58,469 nucleotides of DNA. Source: Aphelidium insulamus (lineage: Eukaryota > Aphelidiomycota > Aphelidea > Aphelidiaceae). Numbering within the stretch: the stretch's first letter is position 1; the number at the start of each line of letters is the position of its first letter. Shown piece by piece: positions 1 to 9,629 of the stretch. The translations under genes were made by a program, and so were the position numbers. The notes beneath the pieces were generated by a model. The model was not told where the DNA came from and made no database searches. It saw only the letters and a list, made by a program, of their open reading frames with translations. The stretch spans positions 1-58,469 of the forward strand of contig JAZDSV010000070.1 of assembly GCA_036784855.1 (NCBI GenBank). The letters are read 5' to 3'.

Positions 1-393
1 ACGCCAAATGACGTCATTCTGCGTCATCGATCGGAACCGGCAATTCGGGAGCCGGTTGCTAGCGCGGGAAACCCTGATCGGACGGACGGTCGATCGGTCA
101 GTCCTTCCAGACTATAAAGGGCGGTGATCTGGCGACTTGACCGGCAGTCTATCTACGTTTATCCACACTTAGACGTTAGGTTGGTTCTGTCTGGTCGCGC
201 TCCTCCTGGTTGACGTTAGGTTGGTTCTGTCTGGTCGCGCTCCTCCTGGTTGTCGCGTCGTCTCATCACTCAAAGGTATTGTTAATAAATACGTTTATCC
301 ACACTTAGACGTTAGGTTGGTTCTGTCTGGTCGCGCTCCTCCTGGTTGTCGCGTCGTCTCATCACTCAAAGGAGCCAAGCGCCCTTTGTTACA
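1..393 (+). repeat. 5' LTR, truncated by window edge
   Basis: TATAAA lies at 113-118, and AGTCTATCTA at 146-155, about 33 bp downstream, is the likely transcript start. An AATAAA at 284-289 is a candidate polyadenylation signal. The downstream part is built from repeats of a unit of about 70 bp beginning ACTTAGACGTTAGG, with one extra partial 40-bp copy that the 3' LTR lacks. Confidence 0.93.
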
Positions 394-403
394 TAGATAG
401 ACT
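394..403 (+). promoter_or_regulatory. Self-complementary primer binding site
   Basis: TAGATAGACT directly after the 5' LTR is the exact reverse complement of AGTCTATCTA at 146-155, the predicted 5' end of the element's own RNA. I see no match to the 3' end of initiator tRNA. This is the arrangement of Tf1/sushi-type elements, in which the RNA 5' end folds back to prime minus-strand synthesis. Complementarity is seen; use as primer is inference. Confidence 0.75.
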
Positions 404-408
404 CTACC

Positions 409-3400
409 ATGGAGGAAGCTCCACCAACGCCAACTCTGAGACCACCCACTCACGAGGAACTGATAACACAAGTATATACGTTGACTGATCAAAATCGGGA
501 GCTCCAGCAGCAGATGCAAGAGATCCAGCAGCGCTTGGCGGCAGAATCTATTTTGGACTGCCCGACCCCACGGGCTTCTCATCGCAGCATCCCCGAGACA
601 TCAGTCAACGCCATGCGTAGTGACGTGCATAAACTGCTACAGACCAAGATGATCCAGGCATTCAGTGGCACCGCCGAGTCAACATTGCTCGTGCGCAAGT
701 TCCTCCGCCAGTGCAACATTGCATTCGACTTCTATGGCATTTGTGCCCTGCAGGCGCGATATATTGTTGTGGGAGCAATGTTGACGGATCGAGCCGAGTT
801 GTGGTGGTCGGCATTAGCTGCCCCACCGAATACGTGGACCACCTTTGAGACGATATTCCAGGAGCAGTTCCTGCCAATTGGGGAGGTGAACCGCGCACGT
901 TATGAGATGAGCCGACTGGAGCAAAGAAACTTCAAGACATTAGCCGAGTATAATGCCAAATTTCGCGACCTGCACACGGTTATTGGCAACATGACGGAGT
1001 GCGAGGCACTTGACATCTACCTCCGTGGATTGAGCCGCGCTACACAGCTCCATGTGGCAACCTTGTCTCCCGGCAGCTTCGAGCAAGCAATGGCTTGGGC
1101 CGTCCGCTTTGATGCCATAGCTACACAGGTGGATGTCAACATAGGCCGCCAAAAAGCGACACCATACCGTTATTCCGGGTACAACAATGCAGCTGTGGCA
1201 GCCACCCCGCCGGCCGGAGCCAGTAGCGGTCCCGAGCCCATGGACCTCTCCGCCGCAGCCAACGCCGGAGCCGTGGCATACCCACCTAAGCTGACACCAG
1301 AAGAGAGGGAGCGCTGCTTCCGCGAAGGCCGTTGCTTGGCCTGTCGTCAGTTGGGACATGTGGCCGCCGATTCCGTTTGCCGTTTTTATGCTTTGCGCAG
1401 CAATAAACCGACAATTTCTCAGTACGAACTCATTTCAGCTGAAATTGAAAATGCGCGCATTGAACGTCATGCCAATCAGCATAACCTGCTGCGAAAAGCA
1501 GGCTCAATCAAGGGACGGAGCGTAACTATTTTATTCGATTCCGGCGCGACGCACAATTTTGTGTCCGCTCGCGTACTACACAGCCTCGGATTGACGGCTA
1601 CTGGACCGTCCAGCCACGTACGACTACCTGATGGGAAAATTTGCAACGGATTGGGAAGTGTGACACTACCAGTGGAGATAGGGACCCACTACCGCGAGAA
1701 CATCCAGTTTGTTGTCATCGATCTGCACCGAGACTTAGACGTGATACTCAGTAAGGAATGGTTTACCGAAATCAACCCACAGGTGGACTGGCGCGAGAAC
1801 GTTCTACGATTCGATAGGCACGGCCGACAAGTGGTCATACAAGCTCGGAATGCACCGCTTCGCGAATTCGTGGACTGTCAGCTTCTCGAGTGCAATGCCT
1901 TCACTAAGGAAGCCAAACGGTCCAACGAGCCCGTCTATGCCGTGCTTGTCAAGGAAATTTTGGATCCAACACGTGAGAACGCGGTCCATGTGCCCGGCCT
2001 GGATAAGTTAATCAGTGGATTCAATGACGTGTTCAGCAAGCCGCCGGACTGCCTACCACCGCGCCGCGCTGTTGATCATGCAATCCCCCTAGTTGAGAAC
2101 GCGCGCATACCGGCGCAACGCTTCTACCGGTTGAGCTTCGCGGAATCGGACGAGCTCAAGGTCCAGCTGAAGAAGCTCCTTGACCGCGGTTGGATCCGTC
2201 CCTCAACTAGTAGTTATGGTGCACCGGTGCTCTTTGTACAGAAGGCCAACAACCGCGGTCTGCGCCTGTGTGTTGACTACCGCGCCTTGAACGACATCAC
2301 TATGAAGGACCGCTACGGAATGCCACGCGCCGACGATTGCCTTGATCAGTTGGCCGGGGCGAAAATCTTTTCCAAATTGGATTTAGTGTCCGGATTCCAC
2401 CAAATCCGAATCAAAGACGAGGACGTACATAAAACGGCGTTTCGAACGAAATATGGTCACTTTGAGTATCTCGTGGTGCCGTTTGGACTGACCTCGGGCC
2501 CCGCCACGTTCCAACGCCTAATGAATCAAGTTTTTCAGCCTTTGCTAGACGATGGCGTCGTGGTGTACCTGGATGACATTTTAATCTACTCGAAAACGCC
2601 ACAAGAACATTTGCAACTGTTGCAAAAAGTACTCCAACTACTGCGCGATAACCAGCTGTATGCCGAGCCAGCCAAATGCGAGTTTGCACGTTTTCAGACG
2701 CATTTCCTGGGCCACGTTGTGGGATGCGATGGCATTCGCATGAACAGTTTAAAAGTGGAGCTCATCCGGGATTGGAAACAGCCCCGGAATGTCACAGACC
2801 TGCGTTCATTTTTGGGTGTGTCTAATTACTATCGACGTTTTATCGACCGGTACTCTCATATTGCCGCGCCGCTTACCGCTCTCACGGGGAAGGGAGTGGA
2901 ATGGCAGTGGACGGAGCAGACAGAGGCGGCATTCACTACCCTGAAGCACTGTCTCACGTCAGCGCCTGTCTTACAGCCCCCGGACCGCAATCGCCCATTC
3001 TTCATTTTTTTTGACGCCTCTTCAGTAATTGCAATTGGATCTGTGTTGTGTCAAGAAGATTCGGACGGACGCTTACATCCCGTTGCCTTTGAATCGCGAA
3101 AACTGAATGCAGCTGAGCGGAATTACCCAGTACATGAAGTGGAGATGGCATCGTTAGTTCATGCACTGAAGAAATGGCAACACTACCTTGATGTTGAGCG
3201 ATTTTTCGTGTACACCGATAACATCTCACTTCAGACTCTGCATACCAATGAAAACTTGAGTAAACGACAAATACGCTGGTTAGCCGAGATTCAAAGCTTT
3301 CAGTTCACCATCCGACACATACCTCGAGAACAAAATGTGGTGGCGGACGCCCTCTCCAAGTACAATCAGGAGCCTGTCGGACTTCCGAATGGAACCGATA

Positions 3401-5066
3401 TCCACACTTTTAATGGCGACACATCAATGCAAATTGCACACACGGATCTGGTTGGTCCGAATGACGTGCCCATACGTGATTTGAATATGGAGCGCCAAGC
3501 ATTTCATGACATGGTACGCACCGGATACCAAAATGACAACCGTTGTCAACGCATTCTAGCCAACGGCCAAGCGCCATTCCGAGTCGACAATGGCCTGATC
3601 TTCTTTGAGCCGCAGTCTGCTCCATCCCGACTCCTCGTACCTACAACACCCTTGGTTATCCGGACCATTCTGAAGGATGAACATGACCGCGCCGGCCATT
3701 TTGGAGTGGAAAAGACAATGGACTTGGTACGACGCAAGTACCTGTGGAACCACATGGAAAAATCAGTTCGACGCTATTGTGCGGCGTGTGATTCCTGTCA
3801 ACGTGTCAAGGATACTAATCGGCCGCCACATGGACTATCCGTACCACTTGAGGTTTCCGTAGAGCGCTGGTCAGACCTGGCTATGGACTTCATGCCGGAC
3901 CTGCCCACTAGTCATAACGGCAACGATTCAATCCTGCTTGTGGTATGCCGTCACACAAAGGCCATTACTCTGATTCCGTGCAAGAAGGCCGCCACATCCG
4001 CCAAAATTGTTGAGCTACTACGTCTACACGTCTTTCAGCACAAAGGATATCCAAAATCCATAGTATCGGACCGTGACTCGCGATTTTCATCGCGCTATTG
4101 GACAGCATTGATGGCTCGTTGGGGTGTGGAACTCAAGATGTCCACCGCAAACCACCAGCAGACTGATGGACAGAGTGAGCGAGGCGTTCGTACGGTCAAA
4201 GAAGTCCTGCGCCACTATGTCAGCTTTCAACAGGACAATTGGGAAAAGCTACTCCCCGACGTGACTATGGCATATAATGACGCCACCAATGCATCCACTG
4301 GCTTGACACCATTCTTTGCCGACCTGGGCCGCCATCCAAACGTCCTGAAGCTACACACCCCGCCTTCCAATGCACCGGCAGTGGAGGAGCTCGCACAGCA
4401 GCTGAAGGAAACTAGCGAGCAAATTGCAGATCGCCTGACCTTGGTAGCACAAGACCAAAAATTTTACGCGGATCAGCAAAAGTTGAACCGCCAACATTCC
4501 AAATTGGTAATCTGGTTCTACTCGATGCTTCGGCCCTCACCAATTGGCCGATCTTCCGACAAGCGCCGATCCGAAAGCTGCGACCGCGTCGTTTTGGCCC
4601 ATTCAAAATTACCAAGATTGCTGGAGTGAACGTCACGCTGGAACTCCCACCAACCCTGCGGATCCATCCAACTTTTCATGTGTCACTCATCACGCCCTAT
4701 GTAGCATCGGACATTCCAGTGTATGATGAGCCTCCTGCAGAAATTATTGATGGTCAAGCGGAGTTTGAAGTAGAGGCTATTCTCGGACATCGAACCTTCC
4801 GGCGACAGAGACAATACTTGGTGAAATGGCGTGGTTACTCTAACGAACATAACACCTACGAACCACAACGTAATCTGACAAACTGTGGCAATATTCTACG
4901 CAAATACCATGAACAACTGGCAGAGGCCTCATTTTTGTTGGGGAGTGTAACCCCAAATGACGTCATTCTGCGTCATCGATCGGAACCGGCAATTCGGGAG
5001 CCGGTTGCTAGCGCGGGAAACCCTGATCGGACGGACGGTCGATCGGTCAGTCCTTCCAGACTATAA
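409..5066 (+). pseudogene. Gag-Pol polyprotein with C-terminal chromodomain, one frameshift
   Basis: Gag and pol share one frame from ATG 409. Visible in order: capsid-like gag; a degenerate zinc knuckle near 1330-1380 (C-x2-C-x4-H-x6-C instead of x4); aspartic protease motif DSGA near 1540; reverse transcriptase with YLDD near 2566; RNase H starting with a DAS motif near 3015; integrase with HHCC zinc-binding motif near 3680-3800 and DDE residues in MDFMPD, SDRDSRF and the later QSER helix. At about 4500-4515 the frame changes by one base, as expected from a one-base deletion. The second frame carries the GPF module and a chromodomain (about 4755-4920, LVKWRGYSNEHNTYEP) and stops at 5066. 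The frameshift may be a real lesion or a sequencing error; otherwise the pol looks intact. Confidence 0.9.
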
Positions 5067-5407
5067 AGGGCGGTGATCTGGCGACTTGACCGGCAGTCTA
5101 TCTACGTTTATCCACACTTAGACGTTAGGTTGGTTCTGTCTGGTCGCGCTCCTCCTGGTTGTCGCGTCGTCTCATCACTCAAAGGTATTGTTAATAAATA
5201 CGTTTATCCACACTTAGACGTTAGGTTGGTTCTGTCTGGTCGCGCTCCTCCTGGTTGTCGCGTCGTCTCATCACTCAAAGGTCTGCCTGGCGTGTCTGCT
5301 CTCACGCCCTGCTGACACTTAGACGTTAGGTTGGTTCTGTCTGGTCACGCTCCTCCTGGTTGTCGCGTCGTCTCATCACTCAAAGGAGCCAAGCGCCCTT
5401 TGTTACA
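4946..5407 (+). repeat. 3' LTR
   Basis: 462 bp from TGTAACCCC to GTTACA. It matches the 5' LTR almost base for base up to the repeat zone, then has an extra copy of the repeat unit (about 5281-5385) introduced by a unique stretch (TCTGCCTGGCGTG onward) and carrying one variant base. TATA and transcript-start motifs recur, with AGTCTATCTA at 5095-5104. Confidence 0.95.
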
Positions 5408-5496
5408 GTCCCACTCGGACACGCCGCGGCACGTCTCGCGGTACTCCAACACTGGAAACAGCTCGGGCGGAATTCCCCGCCAAAATGCAACGATCT
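5408..5496 (-). pseudogene. Exon-like fragment abutting the retrotransposon
   Basis: Read on the minus strand, a good splice acceptor (TTCATTTCACAG) is followed by 29 open codons, IVAFWRGIPPELFPVLEYRE and onward, ending exactly at the LTR boundary. The reading is protein-like and suggests the element inserted into an exon of a minus-strand gene whose remainder lies left of the window. I do not recognise the protein and could not find the upstream exon in the AT-rich DNA to the right. Confidence 0.4.
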
Positions 5497-5499
5497 GTG

Positions 5500-7700
5500 A
5501 AATGAATTAACTGAGTAAAGGTAATACTGTGACCTTAAGTAATAATTATAACTTGCCTGTACTCTGAGGAATACTGGGATGTACTCTGAGGAATTGTTGA
5601 CTCTGAGGAAACCTATTTTTGCTTGTTATCTTTATGATAACAGTTATACTTTTGTAGAAGCAGCAATTAAAATAAAGATGTTAAAAAATATTTTTTTCAT
5701 TGCTATCAATAAATTCTACTGTTAAATAGGTCAACAATACATCTTTGCATATTTTATTGTTTCTTCATTACTATGAAAAGGGGGATCTGAAACCAAAACT
5801 AATTTCAGCCAATCAGACCTTCTTACCTACTTACCTACGCCTCTAAACTAGCATATGTATTGCAGATGATACAAATGTATCCATTAGTGTTGCATAAGAT
5901 ATGATGAGAGAATACACAAGAATCCATTGGTGTTGCCTTCAGATATAATACATAACAGGCAGGCATACAACACGTGACATGAATAAAGCAAGTATGTACG
6001 ATTACTCCTGGGAGTGGGAGTAACCGTTAAGGCACCACGTCGCGTGCCTGAAGTAATTTAAAATACATGTTACTTGTCTATTTCCTTTTCACTGTTCTGG
6101 TGCTATCACCGGGATCACAACCCCTGATCCTACAAAGTACAGTACAGCAGTCAGCAATAAAGCCTTACAGTAAAGCAATCATTGATTATGCAATCCACCG
6201 CGTATGCAGGCATGGATGTACAAGGAATACAGCTGCAGGATATATGTAACAAGAGAATACATCACACCATACACATGATTACCTAATGATACAACATCAC
6301 CACATATCCATATCATACCATTTGAGCCATATAGAGAGTTTGCGTACATCAGCATTCTCAGCGTGCCTGTGGCATCTGTCTCACATGAGCACATCAAAAA
6401 GTAATCATGCACACACTGCACACACCTTCAGAAGCTGTGTAGAGGCCACCTGGTGCTACAGCTGATGTCACCAAAAAAAGGCGCATCTGTGGCAGGTAAG
6501 CACATGGATACAAGCAACGCACCACATGTGGCCAGCAGCACACACATCAGAGCAGCACATGCAACACTGCATGCAAGAGTGAGCAAGGTGGATACAGCAG
6601 CTGCATTTACATACCAGAGGATCCATGCTACAGGGCTGCTAGCACGACAGCAAGAGCATCAGTGGAGTAGCATATAGAATGCATCTAAACAGGCATACCA
6701 TGTGACTGCTGGACCCAGAGTAGTAGAGGCATGCATGGATTGCATAGGTGGCAAATGGCACGGCAGCTGTAAACAATAAGCACAAATGCAGGAGAGCACA
6801 AGATACAGACCTCACAGTATGGCCACAAGCACCTTACATGGCATCAAGTGCGGTGCCCACTAGCTGCGCAGTGCAGCGAGAAGAGAGAGCACTTGCAGTC
6901 CATACCGGCAGTTGCATTATTGCCATGCAACCAGTAATGCAGCAACCACGCCACTGCATAGAATATGAGCATGAATGTGCACAGACAAGACATACATACA
7001 TGGAGCCAGCCAGAGAACGGATGTGCAGCACTAGGAACGGCATGAATTGGTGGAATATGAGAGGCCGGACTGGACACACAGATCATGCGCAAAAGTGCGT
7101 TGCGTCACATGCTCATATAAAAACTCCACGAATCTAAGCGCCATGCCAACCGCGTTTGAGACACAGCATAGTGGAGCCGTGGTCAGTATGCAGCCCGAGT
7201 CTGACGCTTGATTTCAAGAAGCTGACGCTGTAAACTTTGACGCACAATAACTACATGAGGAGAAGAGCACTCAAGTTGGTGTCAAATGGGACCTAGAGGT
7301 AAATTTGAAGCTCTACAATATTTATTAAGTGATAAAGGTGTTAATGTGGAAGCCTGAATAGTTTGTATAGTTGACCGCTCGATTTTGGAATCAAGCGGTA
7401 AAAATCAGGGTTAGGGGGGTTTTTCCATATGAAGGCAGCTGCCTTTTACAGACTTATATACCCAGGAATTTCGACACTCTCGCTAACTGAAAGCACCGGT
7501 CCAACTATTGAAGTTCGTAGACATATTCACACGCACCGCTGTGACACTGTGCCTTGTTTTGCAAGCCAGCTAGATCAATATGTATATCCCTGCCTCTATG
7601 TCTGCTACAATTCAGGCGGTTTACACACGCATACAAAGGGACACTACCAACGCAAAGATGGTGATGGTGAGTTTACTGTCGTACGCTTGCGCCCGCATTA
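5500..7700. other. Intergenic, no convincing gene
   Basis: AT-rich then CA-rich sequence with short open frames lacking recognisable domains or splice logic. ACTCTGAGGAA occurs three times at about 5562-5608. A 60-codon frame at 6067 starts with a hydrophobic stretch but has no other support. Confidence 0.6.
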
Positions 7701-7702
7701 CG

Positions 7703-8755
7703 CTACTCCAACACGAGCTCCGCCGCTTCGCACAGGGAAGCCAGCACCGCCTTGGTTATGGTGACGATCTTTGACAGGATAAAGTTGGGACGGTTCACCA
7801 GGTCGCCGGGGCCGTGGAACTCCTTGTCGCGGGCCCCGCCGCCCACAAACATGCCCGAGTCGATTCCGGCGCGGTCGAACGTATAGTCGTCATAGCCCCA
7901 CTCGCTGCTGTAAGCGTACAGGCTCAACTCGGGCACATACTTGCCCGTCCAGCGGATCAGTTTCTTGGCAAAGTAGCTGCCAAAGTATGTCGAAGGTATG
8001 GCGGCAACCGACGAGTTGCCATAGCGCGGCTCGGTGTAGCCCACCATATTGGCGTACACCATAGCTTGAACGGGTATTCCGTTTGCCCGGGCCTGTTCGA
8101 CCCACGCGGCGCTGCCCACATTGCCCTGCGTCTGGCCGCTGAAGGCGATCAGTGTCACGCGCGTGGCAAACCGCACATTGTGCTCGGCAATCCACGCGGC
8201 CAGCTGCAGCAGCAGTGCGGTCCCGCTGGCGCCGTCGTTGGCACCCGGCGCGCGCGCAGTCGGCGAGTTCACATCCACCGCGCTGTTGTCGTAGTGCGCG
8301 CCCACCACCACCGTCGGCGTGGAGAAGTCGCGGCTGTTACTCGGCCACAACTCGGCCACCACGTTCGGATTCCACTGACGCCCGTTGGTGGTGCGGTTGT
8401 AGTGGTGCAGCGACGCGGAGAAGCCCATGCCGGCCAGCTGGTCGCGGATCCACCCGGCCGCCACCGCGCCCGAGTCCGAGAAGGACTGTCGCGTGACAAT
8501 GCGCGAGTCGGGGTGTTCCCCGGTGAGGTACGTCGTGTAGTAGCGCATACGGTCCGTGCTCTCGTCCAGCAACGCCATTAGCCGGTGGATGCGCGTCTCG
8601 TGCTCCGTCGGCGCACGCGGACTAAACGCGTCTGCGCCGAGTGCGTGCTGCTGCTGCTGCTGTTCTCCTCGCGGAACGGCGGACGCGTTTGCACCTGGTG
8701 AGCACAGGAGGCAGACAGACACTGCCGCACAGCTTCATAATGGACAGTTTTTTTC
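7703..8755 (-). pseudogene. M28-family secreted aminopeptidase-like protein, degenerate active site
   Basis: One long exon (about 339 codons, stop at 7703) has the M28 zinc-peptidase fold: GAHYDN (His143 of the frame), PGANDGASGTA (Asp163) and a late EFHGPGD (His303). Three usual metal or catalytic positions are changed. The Glu-Glu pair of the GEEQG motif is Gln197-Thr198, and the Asp before MVGY is Asn225. The frame opens inside a signal-peptide-like stretch (SCAAVSVCLLCSPGANA) preceded in frame by a stop. The only nearby upstream ATG (8742) is out of frame with it, so the start is probably lost by an indel, unless translation starts at an internal Met or an unseen 5' exon exists. A polyglutamine run follows. 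Either a pseudoenzyme or a decaying gene. Confidence 0.7.
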
Positions 8756-8929
8756 GGATGTGAAGGGCGCAGAAGAGGCAGCGGCGCCGCGGTCGAGCGC
8801 CCTGCAATATCATTGGTGGGCAATGGGTCGATTCAACGCCACTTATGAACTCTACTTGTCGTGCATTGTTTTTGGGACCAGACTTTTGAGGACTCGATTC
8901 CCCAAAACCGGTGAAGTTTTGCGCCGCCG

Positions 8930-9289
8930 CTTAAATACAGTCGCAGTGGAAAGGCCAATGCAGATCAAACTCGTTTGAAGAAAACCAACTGCCCCTTTCA
9001 GGTGCAGTCATGCCGGTGCACCTATATGTATTAATTTTCATAGATTTTGGTGTACCGCGATTCTGAATCTGAGAACTTTGTTGTAACTGCATTCACCGCG
9101 CAGCACAACCATACTTTAGTTCGCCCTGAAAGCTCGCGCCTATTAGCCGGAAATCGTTTCATTCCACTGGCGGTGAAACAGTGGATAGAAACGTGCGTGT
9201 ATCTCGGGCTTATGTATTTGTTGAATTGTCAGTCCAGTGCAATGCTTGTGAAAGTAATAGACGAGTATACGATGATCAGTGTTTATTGA
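8930..9289 (+). pseudogene. FAR1/MULE transposase DNA-binding domain fragment
   Basis: Before 8990 one frame reads KYSRSGKANADQ followed by TRLKKTNCPFQ. After a possible 44-bp GT-AG intron (about 9001-9045) it continues VYRDSESENFVVTAFTAQHN and HTLVRPESSRL. The pattern of a Cys-Pro-Phe segment followed by a F-x-V-x-x-F then HNH is that of FAR1/WRKY-GCM1 zinc domains found in Mutator-like transposases. No catalytic DDE part is present downstream. The intron is a guess; the HNH-like signature is seen. Best read as a transposase relic. Confidence 0.45.
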
Positions 9290-9299
9290 AGATACAATG

Positions 9300-9629
9300 C
9301 ACACCTCTTATAGGCGTGCATTGACGTCGTAGTTCCGGCAACAAATGTAGCCGTACATCTACACGTCCGCATCCGGCGATGTTGCTACGGCAACGTCGCT
9401 GTTGTTGCCGTGGCGTCGCTAAAGAATCCGACAGTATTGTTCCAAATATGGCTCAGACACATTTTCGTAAAAAGGCGATTGACGAGGCTTATGAGATGAT
9501 ATGTTACAGGTTTATTGTGCGATTGATGTGAAGTTAAACTTGTGCAGGCGGTTGATTAGCTTGCTCAATCGTCGATGATTACTTTGTTTCCGCTTTTAAT
9601 GACCGTAGCGCTTCATTGAACTGGCTCCG
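9300..9629. other. Intergenic, nothing recognised
   Basis: No feature seen between the MULE fragment and the 3' end of the Crinkler gene. Confidence 0.5.

Larger units (their letters stand above)
1..5407 (+). mobile_element. Ty3/gypsy chromovirus LTR retrotransposon, nearly full length
   Basis: Two direct LTRs (1-393, missing about its first 4 bases at the window edge, and 4946-5407) flank one long gag-pol reading frame. LTR ends are TGTAACCCC and GTTACA. A short purine run, GGGGAG at 4940-4945, sits directly before the 3' LTR as a polypurine tract. The domain order gag, protease, reverse transcriptase, RNase H, integrase, chromodomain is that of chromoviruses. LTRs are nearly identical apart from copy number of an internal repeat, so insertion looks recent. 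The five bases after the 3' LTR are GTCCC; the 5' flank is outside the window, so a target-site duplication cannot be tested. Confidence 0.95.

Noticed and set aside
6748-7137. Open frame of 129 codons
   Set aside because: Codons follow the CA-rich composition, all frames are similarly open, and no domain or splice logic is seen.
7814-8581. 255-codon open frame opposite the M28 gene
   Set aside because: Shadow of the GC-rich peptidase exon; the minus-strand frame carries the conserved motifs.
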